DNA of 64,000 nt. It comes from Coriolopsis trogii (lineage: Eukaryota; Basidiomycota; Agaricomycetes; Polyporales; Polyporaceae). Location: NCBI GenBank assembly GCA_020543525.1, contig JAHYIO010000031.1, positions 1,860,001 to 1,924,000 on the forward strand. Direction: 5' to 3'. Positions 36,121 to 48,157 of the stretch are shown here, one piece after another; the stretch's first letter is position 1, and every line of letters begins with the position of its first letter. The notes under the pieces are model-generated. The model saw only the letters and a list, made by a program, of their open reading frames with translations. It had not been told where the DNA came from and did not search any database. A program made the translations under genes and the position numbers.

Positions 36121-38508
36121 ATGGTCCCGACTCCCCTCAATCATGCCACGAATCGCTATCCACGATTGACTTACTCCCTCGTCTCCCTCGCCACACATGG
36201 CTTAGGCAAGCTCGCCGGTTACTCGCGGCAGGACGCCGCCCAGCACCTCCACTCCTTCGCCAAGAGGGCAGAGCAAGCTGAGGGCACAGAGAGGGTTGTC
36301 TTCATCATCCTCATCCCCGTCCTCGTCCTCCTCTCTGGACTGTTCGCCGGTCTCACTCTTGGATACATGAGTTTGGACGAAACTCAGTTGCACGTCTTGA
36401 GCATCAGCGGCACTCCGTACGTAATCCTCTCACTGAATCATGTAGCTCCGCCTGACACGTTCTTGACAGCACACAGAAGAAGTACGCCAAGAAGATTCTT
36501 CCTGTTCGCAAGAATGGTCATCTACTCCTCATTACGCTACTCTTAGCGAACATGGTGGTCAACGAAGCCCTCCCCGTCATTTCCGAACCAGTTCTTGGCG
36601 GTGGCGTTGTGAGTGTTGCCGCGAGCACTGTGTTGATTGTCGTGTGAGTTCTGCGGCAACCCGTTTGAGACTCAAGGGAAGCGTAATTGATAACTCAATA
36701 GTTTCTCTGAGATCATTCCTCAATCGTTATGTACGAGGTACGGCCTAGCAATCGGTGCGAACATGGCATGGTTCGTTCGAATCATGTTTTTTGGCATTGT
36801 ATGTCTTGCAACCTGTGTATATGCGATGTCGTTCCTGAAGCATCTACAGGGTGTCATTTCGTGGCCAGTTGCGAAATTCATGGAACTCCTGCTTGGCCCT
36901 CATCACGGCATTATGTATCGTCGAGCAGGTGGGTTGCAATGTCGTGTTGACATACTCATGGTTCTCTAACTATGTTCCAGAATTGAAGGAGCTCATTGCT
37001 CTCCACTCCACCGCTGGCGAGCTTGGTGGCGACCTGCAGTCGGACACCATCACGATCATTGGCGCGACGCTTGATCTTCAAGAGAAGGTTGTACGCCAGG
37101 CTATGACCCCGCTGGACAAGACCTTTATGCTCAACATCGATTCCAAGCTCGATTTTGATACGATGAAGCGCATTGGTGACACTGGTCATTCTCGTGTTCC
37201 AGTCTACGAAGAGATTGAGGTCCCCGTTGTCGCTACAAAGGTTCCACTCAAGTCAGCGGCCGGGGTTGCCACGCCACCAAAGCCGAATCCCTCTAGCGAG
37301 GATGCGCCACTTCCGGACCGCGTTCAGAAGGTCAGGAAGATCATCGGCGTATTGCTTGTGAAGCAGCTCCTTCTTCTCGACCCTAAGGATGCCACACCTC
37401 TTAGGAGTGTACCCTTGAACAACATTCCTTGCGTACCATTCAACGAGCCCATTCTCAATATCCTCGACAAGTTCCAGGAAGGACGTAGTCATATGGCGAT
37501 CGTCAGTCGCTTCTCGCTCGAGAAGGCCAAGAGCGTTCAGCAGGAAGTCAAGAAGGGTCTCACGCAGCGCTTGAAGGACCGTGTTGGCATGGGCGATTCT
37601 AGTTCCGAGTCCAGCTCCGACGAGAGCGGCGATGAGGCTACGACGAGTGGCGGTAGTGACCGTGACGCCACACTTCGCGGCGACAGGCCGAGCTCTCCTA
37701 AGAAGAAGCGTAAGTGGGGAAGGAAGCGCAGTAAGAAGAACCAGGCGAAAGGCAGCAAGGAAGACATTGAGATGGGCGACGTGACCAAGGAGAAGCCAGG
37801 TGCCCTCCAGAGCAGTCTTGCGAAGGCTCTCAGCGTCGGTCGCGAGCAGAGTCTCCCCGATGATGCCGTGCTAGGCAAGGCAGAGGCCGACGATGTGCGT
37901 GCCCATCTGTATCTTCTACATGCGTTACTGAGACTAACGACGATTGTTGATAGTTTTTGCAAAGTATGGACCCCTACGTCATGCCGCTCGGTATCATCAC
38001 CCTCGAGGACGTCGTCGAGGAGCTCATTGGTGAAGAGATATACGACGAGTTCGACCCCGAAGGTATCGCCCACCTCGCTCCTCACGTCTCTCCCGACGCG
38101 AAGCGTTTCCTATCCCGCCGTCGTGGCCGCGCGGGCGACCCCAGCCCTGGCCCGCGCCACCTCTCGGACGCCGTATCTGAGTCCGCAATACCACGCGGCG
38201 CGCAGACGGTGCCGACGTCCCCTATGCTCGGTGCCACCGCGATGTCCACCTCCCCTGCGCCGATGTCTCTGCACTTGTCTGAGGGCGGGACGGCGTCTGG
38301 GAGCGGCAAGAAGGTGAGCTTCGTGGGCAAGATGTTTGGAGTGAAGCGCGCGAACACTGTAGACGGCGCGCAGATGGAGATGGAGAAGGAGGCGACGGAG
38401 GCGGCTGCGAAGGGCGAGGAGGACAAGCCGAGTGAAACGCGGCCCCTGGACAAGAAAGACGCGCCTAATATAGAGGGCGGGGAGGCTAACGCGGCAGCGA
38501 AGGAATAA
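36121..38508 (+). CDS. CNNM/MAM3-type membrane protein with DUF21 and CBS domains
   Basis: Exons 36121-36416, 36470-36643, 36702-36798, 36850-36928, 36981-37894 and 37954-38508 give 704 residues. A DUF21 (CNNM transmembrane) domain spans about residues 55-230, with VLLSGLFAGLTLGYMSLDET, LLLITLLLANMVVNEALPV and VFSEIIPQSLCTRYGLAIG, all family hallmarks. A CBS-pair region follows (VVRQAMTPLDKTFMLNIDSK, MPLGIITLEDVVEELIGEEI), split by a long acidic and basic insert (KKKRKWGRKRSKKN). The closest known fungal relative is yeast Mam3, a vacuolar membrane protein affecting manganese resistance; animal CNNMs act in magnesium transport. The C-terminal about 150 residues are disordered. Transported ion and location are inferred from family only. 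Confidence 0.95.
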
Positions 38509-39499
38509 TGATCGTGATCTGCTCCTCTGCTCTTTTGTGCTCGTGCCCAGACCTCTTCGCTACGGCTTGCGACTTGGTCTGCATGTGTATCATAGTCGTT
38601 ATGATGATGGAGATGACCGCTTGGATTTTTTATGATGCTTAGACGATCTACACGATGTAATTCTTTGCTTGTCTGCTGTATATCCATTTACGTCTCAGTG
38701 AATACATCTCTCGATTCTTGGATAGCGTCTTGCTCACAAGATGCGCGGAGAAGTGATCCTCTGGAAGCGTCTATAGGTGTCTGTCTTTGGCGTCCTCCAG
38801 TAAGAAACACATAGCCACGAGTACCAGAGTGGGACCACTCTACTGGCACCACCAACATTTGCTTGCCCAACTCTTGGTCACCGGGATAATGACGTGCAGA
38901 GATATCGTTACTCTGCATGAGACATACGGCGCTGGGATTGAACATGATCAATTCAGACACGAGAGCGACTACATACAAATGTTAGTCGAGCTTGTCATGC
39001 GACGGAGCTCAGCGCGTGTACGCAGTGCAGTGAAGTCATGCGAAACGTGAGCCCTCGTGTAACAATGCCACGACACTCACCCCGGTTTCCAAGCATGCGG
39101 TTTTACAGCGCTACAAGATTCGCAGGGTGGGGTGACGAGGCGAACCACGCCATGCTGCTCGATTAGATTCAGGTGTCCATATCAGCCCACAATTCGGGCG
39201 TGTCGCGCAGGATGCGGGGCCCCGCATCTGAGAAACACCGAAATATCCTCGAACGTTGCGAGAAGCGTGAACGAGGGGCGGTTGCCGAGATATGCGGGGT
39301 GCTCGGAGGCGCTCTTCACTGTAGAGTGATGCTCGCGAGGCGTCATTGTGACACGTTCAGGTGCATGCCGCGGTAACCAGGGTGGCAGGCTATGAACATA
39401 CCGAACCGGGATCCGCAGCAAGCAATGCATCTGTGCTGGAGTAGCACTGGCTCCAAGCCACAACTCGAATAAACTTGCCGAGGCTCCGCTTCGACACAC
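38509..39499. other. intergenic, CNNM gene 3' flank
   Basis: About 990 nt. No frame with convincing composition on the plus strand. The 38520-38700 part is T-rich with TGTATAT and TTTTTTATGATG stretches, as expected for a fungal 3' UTR and poly(A) region. Antisense frames over 39182-39499 may be 3' exons of the tentative minus-strand gene next to it. Confidence 0.45.
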
Positions 39500-40164
39500 G
39501 GACCTAGATATAGATAAGGCCGCGTCCCAGCCTACCAGAGTGGCTATCCCGGTCAGTAGAGTGTATCCTGGAGTGGCCGGCTTCATCGAAGCATGGTTCA
39601 ATGAACGCATGACGCCATCGCGACCTCGAGAAGCGTAGGTGAACTCGAAGCGAGATTGCACTGCCCAAGCAAGCGGTGGACTCACCCCACGCTGCCGTAC
39701 CCCAACGCCTCGCGCAACTCCTCCCGGATGCTCCTCTCCGGGGAATGATCGTCGACGTCCTGACGACTATGGCTTTCACGGATTGAAGAGAGCCTTGTGG
39801 AGGGCCCGTCTGCCCTTGATTGCGGGGTAAGAGTTCCGTGCAGGTCCGTAGCGGTGCGATGTTCACGAAACCGTCTCGTGGGAGATTGAGCGGGCTTGAT
39901 TCGTAACTGGGGATGCGCGATACGCGGTGTGGTCAGGAGACGGAAGCTAATCACCCCCGCTGTGCGTGTGCGACGTTCAAGATCCGGGGTAAAGCTTCTG
40001 AGCGTGCGCAGACGGGGTCGGTATATGCGCGGATTAGGGGTAAGGCCGGGCGAGAGCTCTGGTCGGTGGCTGTCGACCGACGGCGGACGGGCAGACGTTC
40101 CGGGGAAGGCTGAGCACGGGCGCCTGGAGGCTGGGCGTGGCGGCGACGCACGATCAGAGGATTG
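39500..40164 (-). CDS. tentative gene, Pro/Arg/Ser-rich product, not recognised
   Basis: A minus-strand frame is open from 40164 to about 39682 (about 160 codons) with a composition like disordered basidiomycete proteins (RLRTLRSFTPDLERRTRTAG, then HSRQDVDDHSPERSIREELR). It ends at a good donor (GTGAGT) after EALGYGSVG. A possible next exon from about 39638 gives RDGVMRSLNHASMKPATPGY and a hydrophobic TLLTGIATLVGWDAAL. No start codon lies in the open stretch, so a further 5' exon would be needed between this gene and the PDK1 start only about 230 nt away, which is tight. I do not recognise the product, and it could be a chance open frame in GC-rich DNA. Confidence 0.28.
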
Positions 40165-40391
40165 TTACGCGGGTTTCAAGCTCAGATAAGGGTGGCTTAG
40201 GTCTGCCACTTACCGCACGTTCCCACGGCTACAATCCCCACTTCAAGAGGAGACCCCGGGCCTAGAACCCGGTAAGAGGACGTCAACGCGCAGAGGGCTT
40301 AAGTCGTACACAGCGCCCTCCCTTCCCATATTTTCTTCCCTCCTCCCTCTCCCCAACATTCCCCACCGTCCCGCACCCGCCGTCGCACCGG

Positions 40392-43206
40392 ATGCTCAAG
40401 CTCCAGCTAACGACACCGTCGCCAGACTCGACACACCCCGCAACCCCGACATTAGCGGAGCTGAGCAGGAACGCTTCTGTCATCTCCTCATCGTCCTCCA
40501 ACAGTTCCTCCCTCGATCTTACACTCCAGACCCCTCCGCGACCACGCCCCCTTCGCAATTTCTCTGCTCCGGGCACGAAGCTACGCTCCAGGAGTCCACA
40601 GTCTCCGACAACCCCCCGTGGCTCGCGCCCGCCGGCATATCTCACCCGGGAACTCGGTTACCCAGAGGAGGATGAGCTGCCCGCGCTCCGCCCCCCAGCT
40701 TCGCGCACCCAGTCCAAGTCACGGAACAGCTCCGTCAATGGGCGGATGACCGTCGACGACTTCGAGTTCAAGGAGGAACTAGGGCAAGGGTCATACTCGA
40801 CTGTGAGTGCTCCGCAGCTGCTCGCCTCGCGCGTGTCATGACGCGCTTCCAGGTCTGGCTCGGGAAGCTCCTCGCGACAGGCCATGAGTACGCTATCAAG
40901 CGGATAGACAAGGCGCATTTGAAACGACACCAGAAGGAGCAGACTGCTCTTGCTGAGAAGAATACCCTCGTCCGACTGGGGTCTGGGCACCCGGGCATTG
41001 TGCGGTTGCATTGGACGTTTCAAGACGAGTGGAGTCTTTGTGAGTCTGGTCATTGTGTCCTGTCAGTTTCAGCGTTTGACTTGCCACGCCTCGCGTCTCT
41101 GTCATGCACAGTCTTCGTGCTCGACCTAGCGAGGAATGGTGAACTCCAAACTCGAATATCTCGGATGGGCTCATTGTCTATCGAATGTGTCCGTTATTAT
41201 GCGGCGCAGATCGTAGACGCACTGGGGTATATGCACTCTAAAGGCGTAATCCATCGGTACGTCCCTCCTTCGTCCTCCCTTCGCGCCTTCCGCTCCGCGT
41301 TCCGGGCTTCTTCATTGACTCGTGCAATTTTTTGTACACCAGAGATCTCAAGCCCGAAAATCTCCTACTGGACGATGCCTTTCGGATAAAGATTACCGAC
41401 TTTGGAACAGGCAAGCTTCTAGACTCTGGAGGTCGGTGCCTTTTGATTGTTCGGCATGTGCCGCATTGCTGAGCGTGATATATTGTAGGTGAACCCACGA
41501 AGACATTTGTGGGAACCGCCCAATATGTGTCGCCTGAACTACTGGAGCACAACGAGAGCAGCAAGAGGTTGGTTGTTCGTTTCAACATATGGTCGTGCAT
41601 CAAGAGCTGACAAGGACGTCTTGACATGTAAATAGTTCGGATTTCTGGGCCCTTGGATGCATCATCTATCAGATGATCGCAGGTCGTTTTGTTTTCCGCG
41701 GTCTCGCTGATTGGCAGAAAATCAAACAACTGGAATACTCTTTTCCCGAAGGGTTTGACGAGCAGGCTCAGGATCTCGTCCGGAAGCTTCTCGTGCGTTT
41801 CTCCAGTTTGGCAGTCATCGCGCCTCAGCTAAGGCGGCTGTGGCTCTCTTAGGTTCGCGGCCCAGACCAACGATTAGGGGCTGGTGCGCCCGGCACCCCG
41901 TACGACATGCACGCTCTACGGAGCCATCCATTCTTTGCACCGATAAATTGGCGTACGCTGTGGACGGATCCTGCACCTCCACTCGAAGCCGGTCTGGTGA
42001 AGAGGGAAGCCCCACAATCGTCGAACGTCAGTATTCGACTCGCCTGGGACGAGCTGGACGGCGAGGAGAACGCTGTTGACGATGACGAGGCTGAGGATGA
42101 TCTTGAGGACACGTCTAGCTGGATCTCCCATGGCGAAGGCCAGGCATACGAATTCAGCCCGTCAAAGGCGAATGGCCACTCGCACTCCGAAACTATCGGC
42201 CCCTACGGTGAACGGCGAACGTTATCCCCTATTCCACTGTCAAACGTCGAGGAAGAGAGGGGTACCTCCATCGATGGTGTCCGCTTTGTCGCCCAATCTG
42301 AGACAATCGTTTCGACGCCAGACGACGAGGTTCGTGACACGGTCAACGACGTCTTGGACGTGCCAAACACGGCGCGGTCACCACCCATTGACGTTCCTCG
42401 GCTGCCTGGTCCTGGTTCGCATTCTACCGGCTCCGTCACGAGTTCGTCGGACGGCAGTCCTGTCGACAAATTGGCGGCTGCTATTGACGAAGCCGCTCGG
42501 GGACGGAACCGTGCCCAGACACCTATACAAGGCAATGGCCTCTATGATCCGGAGTTGTATGTCCCTTCTCCATCCCCGCATCTTGCGGTCTTCGGGACGC
42601 TTATCGGATCTATCTATCAGGAACTCACTCATGCAGCCCGATGAGCACGTCATCTTCAACACGATCGTTGAGCCCGGAGGCCCGAAGCGACGTGCCAGTC
42701 GCCTGCTCGCGATGGCAGTCGCTCCGAAGAAGCAGCGACCACGGGAGCTCGTGCTCACGACACACCGGATTTTGTGCATCAAACACAAACCGGGCCGGTC
42801 GATACAAGTCCGCACGGAGATGTTCGTGAAGCCGCCACCTGGCAAGGAGAAGGAAAAGGATCTGCGCTCCCTTCTTTCGTCCGTCGAGCCGAAGGGCGAG
42901 CGCGAGTTCGTCATCATAACGGTATGTCAGGTCTATAGTCTTCTGGATGATGTGCTGATGGGTGGCTCTCGGATCGTCTAGCCGGTCAAGTCGCATTGTT
43001 ACATCGCAGCGAGCGCGTCGATTGCGTCGACGTGGATACGGAAAGTACAGGAAATTATCGACGCGAACCCGCCTCCGTCTACGAATAATGTGTCGAGCAA
43101 CACCTCGTCGTCTGTTACGGTCACGTCGGCAGCAGCGACGTTTGCTAACGGCTTCACCCACGCTATCCCGATAGGTGGCCGGTTGCGCAGCATCTCACGG
43201 ACATGA
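40392..43206 (+). CDS. PDK1-type AGC protein kinase (phosphoinositide-dependent kinase homologue)
   Basis: Nine exons (40392-40802, 40853-41039, 41112-41256, 41343-41431, 41489-41567, 41636-41792, 41853-42556, 42621-42921, 42982-43206) give 765 residues. The kinase phosphorylates the activation loop of other AGC kinases (fungal Pkh1/2 and Ksg1 in cell-wall and sphingolipid signalling). A disordered Ser-rich N-terminus precedes the kinase domain: glycine loop GQGSYST (131-137), AIKRI Lys153, HRDLKPEN (Asp249), DFGTGK (Asp267) and the PDK1-specific loop [16 protein letters not shown], with Thr283 at the usual autophosphorylation position. A C-terminal PH-like region runs from [17 protein letters not shown] through [13 protein letters not shown] to [13 protein letters not shown]. 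The intron at 42557-42620 removes an open stretch that would otherwise end in a stop; with it the frame reads [14 protein letters not shown]. Confidence 0.96.
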
Positions 43207-43880
43207 ACTGTTTTCTCTTTGGTTTCTCCTTATTGACTAACTTCCGCGCATTGTGTATCATTACCTCGCTGTCCCCTCCTCTGGTTGCTCCTCCGCTGTT
43301 TATCAGGGTCTCTTCTCGGCTACTAGGACATTCATATCTGGACCGCTTCACGCACAACGCACGTTCTCCCACATACACAGCCCCACACACAGGCCAATGC
43401 TTCCCCGACATACCACCTACTATTGTATCCCCGACGTAAAGAGTAGCTGCGAGCCGTATGCACGATGTACGATATATGGATATGGGTACGATTACAAGTA
43501 GCTTACTGCACACATGATGATATTTTGCCACTGGAATGAAATTGGGGTTGAAGGATGCACGCCCGCAGACTGCCTTGTGACTATGGCTAGCAGTAGCGCG
43601 TTTGAGATGGGGCCAATCAGCCTTCGAACTTCGAAGTCAACCACCACGGCTGTTCGTACTATAAACCACTTCGGCATGGCTGGGCGCGAGATGTGAAAAT
43701 GTGAAGGGAGCCATCTCAGATGCTCTGTATCACGTGGGGAGGACGTGACTCGGATTTTGGGCTCAAACAAAGTGCGGGGCAAAGCTTGAAGCTTGAGCCT
43801 CTGTCTACTTTCTGCTGCCACCGCGACCCCTCTCTCCTCTCTCTCTCTCCTTTCGCCTGCGGCAGTATTGAGACCTGAGA
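43207..43880. other. intergenic, PDK1 3' flank and ILV6 promoter
   Basis: About 670 nt between two plus-strand genes with no coding signal. A long CT-rich tract (CCTCTCTCCTCTCTCTCTC) lies about 50 nt before the ILV6 ATG, a typical fungal transcription-initiation feature. A TGACTCGG motif at about 43747-43754 resembles the Gcn4/Cpc1 site TGACTC, which would fit amino-acid control of an ILV gene (inference). Confidence 0.5.
43746..43754 (+). promoter_or_regulatory. possible Gcn4/Cpc1-type site upstream of ILV6
   Basis: The sequence GTGACTCGG matches the core TGACTC of the general amino-acid control site and lies about 130 nt upstream of the acetolactate synthase regulatory subunit ATG. Branched-chain amino-acid genes are classic targets of this factor in fungi. 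A six-base core is common by chance, so this is only suggestive. Confidence 0.3.
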
Positions 43881-45337
43881 ATGTCAAGTCTCGTCGCAAG
43901 CGCAGGGCGCGCCCGTTTGGTCGCAAGGACGCTGGCCGCGAAGCCCCGTTGCTTCTCCAGCTCGCTGCGGAGGCAGGAGGAGCAGAATGCGCCGCCGAAA
44001 CCGCCTCCCTCGGTCGATGACTCGACGAGTGCGCTCGACTACAAGCGCACGCTGAGGCACCGCCCGCCGCCGCTGCCGTCGATGGACCTCCCTCGGTCGA
44101 GGACGGCGGAAGAGGCGGTGACGAATATATTGTACAACACCCCACCGCCGAGCTTGCAGCCGTTCAAGAAGTGCGTATTTTTGTGTTTATCCGACGCGTT
44201 TCCGGTCGTGTCGCTGACTTGGGTGTGGCTCAGGCATGTCCTGAACTGTCTCGTGCAGAACGAGCCAGGAGTGCTGTCTCGCGTGTCTGGGATTCTGGCT
44301 GGGAGAGGGTTCAATATCGACTCGTTGGTCGTGTGCCGGACGGAGATTCGCGACTTGTCGCGGATGTGTATCGTCCTGCGGGGGCAGGACGGTGTAGTCG
44401 AGCAGGCCCGGAGACAGCTTGAAGACCTGGTGAGTCATTCGACCGCTGTCTCTGCTTCTTGCGACGTACGGTTGCTGTTGCTATTTCTGTATCATATGCG
44501 CGACCACCACATACCATACCAACGCGAGGGCATATTTGTACTCACATCACTACGAATGGATGAAACATGCAGTCAGAGAGCATACTTCGCCTTCAGGACG
44601 GATGGCATTTGCCCAGTTCTTGAACGCAAAGCGATGCGCTCAATGTCGCTCCAATCGTTTGGATGGTCCATTCTAACTGTTATGTTGCTACTCAGGTACC
44701 CGTATGGGCTGTCCTCGACTACACCGACACGCACTGCATCGAGCGCGAGCTCCTCCTCGCCAAAGTGTCCATCCTTGGCCCCGAGTACCTCGAGGAGCAG
44801 CTCCTCGGCGGTCCCACCCACGAGCCTCGCCGTATCCAGACCTCGTCGGAGCCCAACCCAAAGCTCGAGCGCGAAACGCTCCTTGCCCAGCAGTTTGAGC
44901 ACTCCGCTGACCCCGAGCCGTCGCTGGCCGCTGCCGACCCCGTGCAGGCTTCGGGCCCGGCCCCGCTGACCCCGAGCCAGACGCTCCGGCTGAAGAGCGA
45001 CCACCTGCAGGCGATCCAGGTGCTGTCCGCCCAGTTTGGGGGACGCATCGTCGACGTGAGCGAGCACAGCGTGATCGTGGAGATGTGCGGGAAGACGAAG
45101 CGCGTCGAGGCGTTCCTCGCGCTCCTCAAGCCGTTCGGGCTCCTCGAGTCTGCGCGTACTGGTGCGTGTTCGGCCGTGTTCATGGCTTTTGTCGTGCGGA
45201 TGGATTGCGCATCGTTGTTGACTGGCTGAATGATAGGTCTGATGGTCATGCCGAGGACACCGTTCAAGAACACCGAGGAAGGCGAAGAAGCTGAGGAAGG
45301 TAGTGGGGTTGATGCGAGTCTCCTCCCCCCTGGCTGA
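43881..45337 (+). CDS. ILV6: acetolactate synthase regulatory (small) subunit
   Basis: Exons 43881-44170, 44234-44429, 44696-45161 and 45237-45337 give 350 residues. The subunit activates mitochondrial acetolactate synthase (Ilv2) and gives valine feedback inhibition in branched-chain amino-acid synthesis. A basic N-terminus (SAGRARLVARTLAAKPRCFS) looks like a mitochondrial targeting peptide. The ACT domain begins at about residue 97: KHVLNCLVQNEPGVLSRVSG, then LAGRGFNIDSLVV. The C-terminal conserved half has AIQVLSAQFGGRIVDVSE and MCGKTKRVEAFLALLKPFG. Length fits fungal Ilv6 (about 310-350). The second intron (44430-44695) is 266 nt, long for this window, and stays open in the upstream frame. 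The acidic tail (EEGEEAEEG) is unremarkable. Confidence 0.97.
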
Positions 45338-45841
45338 GCGGGGTCGAAACATTCGCGCTGTGCTAAAAGTACCTCAGTTTGCTACGGTCTAAAAGAAGTC
45401 TTGGTTGGGTGCTTTGTTACGCCTGTTGTGTGAATTGCAAAAATATGGGAGGTAGAAGTGAAGTCCTGTCGATGTTTGGCTCCACCAAGCCAAATGGCGA
45501 ACGTCATCGACACCGTCGCAGGATATCCAGCCGTCATATATTTCCAAAGGGTACTAGTACAGCAATGAATCGTACAGTATTAGGGCCAGTCAAGCATCCG
45601 GAAACATACAAGACGAATGACGTACAAGCACAAGTGACGACGACGACATTCAAAGCATTCAACGTGCATCGAAATCAACGGGAACCGACAGCATAACAGA
45701 GGGCATGGGGAATAGATATCGTGTGGCGGTATCGGCAGTGCTTCCACCATGGGCCGGTGTGCCGCCACAAGGTAGAGAATTTGGACAACGCTTGCCTGAA
45801 AGAAGAGAGGCAAGCAAGGAAAGTGGGAGTGGAGTGTTCAC
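45338..45841. other. convergent intergenic region
   Basis: About 500 nt between the ILV6 stop and the 3' end of the minus-strand Arg/Glu-rich protein gene. No supported gene; it should contain both terminators. Confidence 0.55.
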
Positions 45842-47534
45842 CTAATAGCCCCCACCGTACCCACCATACCCTGGGGTGACGCTGCCCATCCTCGGGTACC
45901 TGCCGTACATATCCCCGCCCCCATACGCCGAGGACCTCTCGCGTTCGCGTTCCTCCTGCTCCCATCTGAGCCTATCGCGCTCGTGCCGCTCCCGGTCCAT
46001 GCGCTCCCAATCGCGCTGCTCCAGCTCGCGTTCCCTCTCCCTCTCCCGCTCCCGCTCGTAGTCGTAGTCGCGCCGCGAGTGGCTCGACGAGCGGTGGTGG
46101 TGGTGCCTATGACTGCTCGCGGTCGAGTGCCGGCGCGAGCGCGGCTCGCGTGTGATGATCACCGTCGACCCGGGCGGGACCGTTTGGCCGTTGGGGAGGG
46201 TGTATCCAGTCTGTCCAACACCTGCGTAAGGAGCGGCAGCGCCGTACCCGGTCCCACCGATGGGGACGCCGTTGAATGTGTATGGGGCTGCGGCGGGCGC
46301 GACGGGTGCGTATGGGTTGGGAGAGGCGCCGCCGTAGGTGTAGGAGCCAGGTAGGCCTGGCTGCGCCCCGTATGGCGATGCGTTGTACGCACCGTAGGAT
46401 CCGGGCATGCCGGGGGCAGCGTAGGCAGCACCAGCGCTTGCTGCCATTCCAGGGACTGCCATTGGAGCGGCACCGCCGTAGGGGAGAGGCGAGCCTCCCA
46501 TGAGCGGTGAACCGCCGACGCGGACGACGGTCGGGGAGCTGAAGGAGTTGTGACGACTACGGCCACGCCGGTACCCGTCGTCGTATGCATAGGCATCGCT
46601 GCCGGTCGAGAATGAGGGGGAACGGCCTCTGCCTCCTCCGATGCTATGGGCGAAAAGCTACCGCGAGTGTGGAACATGTGAGCAATGATTCACTTGTCAC
46701 CTATGGAAGAATACGTACTCGATCTGCTAGCACGTATGCTGCAGCTGCTGCAGCTTCGCACGCAGCCCGAAGGCCATAGGTGTCATAGGCTCTTTGCGAG
46801 TACTGCCATAAACGTTGAGCTATGTGGAGACGCCGTGAGCAATGTATCGTGACCCTTATATACGCGGCGTACTTTCAGCGATAGCCATTCCCGTCAGACC
46901 CTCTCGTTGCCTCTCGCGATCTGCGCTTAGAGGCTCATATAAGAACGAATGCTGCTTCCATGTGCGGTAGGCTTCATATGCGGCAGCCGCGCCAATGTCT
47001 TCCGGCAGAAGTGCGTTGAGTGGTGTCTGATGCATGAAGCGCGTCACCGTCAGCATGGCTAAGCCATAACATGTGCAGGAATTGGTGGAGAGAGGATGGA
47101 GGGTTGACTCACCATACCGCTGTAGACCTTTCTGTGCCAGTGTCGCGCATCGGAATGCTCAATGCTTCTCTCGATTCCGTTACGAACGCGAGCCATGATT
47201 GACTCAAAGAAGTTACTGTATGCGCGATCAAGGATCGCAATGTCAGGATTGGTCGCCGATTAGGCTGTTCAAGACTTACGGATCAGGATTCATGGCATGG
47301 GCATTATAGAAGTCGTATCCTCTCCCTGGCATGCGAGATCAGCGGGATCGCGATTGGAGACATTGCATTGCTCACATGAAGGCTGGGGCTGGAACCCTGG
47401 CATGGGAGGAGCTCCAAATTGGAACTATAACATGTGTTGAATGCTTGGGAAGGGAGGCGAACTCGCTTGAGAAAGGCGCGTACCTGATTTGTGCCCCAGC
47501 CAGGGACTTGTGTTTGGTAGTAGTTGTATGCCAT
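45842..47534 (-). CDS. Gly/Tyr/Pro-rich protein with Arg/Glu repeat tract, function unknown
   Basis: Exons 47484-47534, 47376-47424, 47280-47325, 47113-47215, 46873-47026, 46719-46819 and 45842-46657 give 439 residues, with every junction in phase. The N-terminal third is Tyr/Gln/Pro-rich (MAYNYYQTQVPGWGTNQFQF). Next comes a helical Ala-rich domain, with LPEDIGAAAAYEAYRTWKQH and RAYDTYGLRAACEAAAAAAY, which looks like a small conserved Agaricomycete domain. It is followed by a Gly/Tyr/Pro-rich region, a His/Ser/Arg stretch (HRHHHHRSSSHSRR) and a long alternating Arg/Glu tract (RERERERERELEQRDWERMD), ending GGYGGGY. I know no function. The charged repeats and Gly/Tyr end suggest RNA binding or condensate formation, which is a guess. 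Introns are about 51-64 nt, except 47027-47112 (86 nt). Confidence 0.86.
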
Positions 47535-48157
47535 AGCCTAGTATGCGATGGCGTGCGCGAGAGGTGTCGGTAAGAGACAAGGAGGGTGAGATAGGCTGGT
47601 TGACCGGTGAGCGTGGAGGGGAAGACGAGAGCTCGAGGAGGAAACCGTGTATGGTGGCGCACTAGAAGGGGCTAGCGTAGTCATCTGTTTGGGTGGTCAC
47701 ACACATCTTATACCCGCGTCGTTACGTCACGCGTGGCCTCCCTTCATTTGTCCTCGACACGTTCATACAGCCCCTAGCCACGACAAGCTAACAGTAGAAG
47801 TTGATACCGGGGTGTCTTCGGAGAGAGTGCAGTCACAAGCACGAGGCAATGGCCTGCGCAACCTCGTATTTGTCTCGCAAGTCGCGTGTGTTGTGTTGCC
47901 GAGACGCAGGTGTCAGTCATACCGTCCGCCTAGGACGCTGGAGCCGACGCAGAGGACACATCAACAGTTTCCAGGAGGATGGATAGCCAGATGAATAGCA
48001 AGACAACGGGAGCACGAGGCTACGAATATAGTTCGAACCTTGGGAGAACATGACAGGATGGAAGAAAGAGGGGAGAAATACACTGGCCTCGAGGCGGTTA
48101 GTTACGGCGACAAGCCGCTGATTAGATTAGATCGAGATCCCCTTCCATGGGCGCTCT
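47535..48157. other. divergent intergenic region, Gly-rich protein gene and COG5
   Basis: About 620 nt between two divergent starts, so both promoters lie here. No coding signal beyond short frames. GCTAGCGTAGTC and CACACATCTTATACC stretches are present but not assignable. Confidence 0.5.

Noticed and set aside
42557..42644. Frameshift in the PDK1 gene before the PH-like domain
   Set aside because: An ordinary 64-nt intron (GTATGT to CAG, 42557-42620) joins the two frames exactly, so no error or pseudogene is needed.
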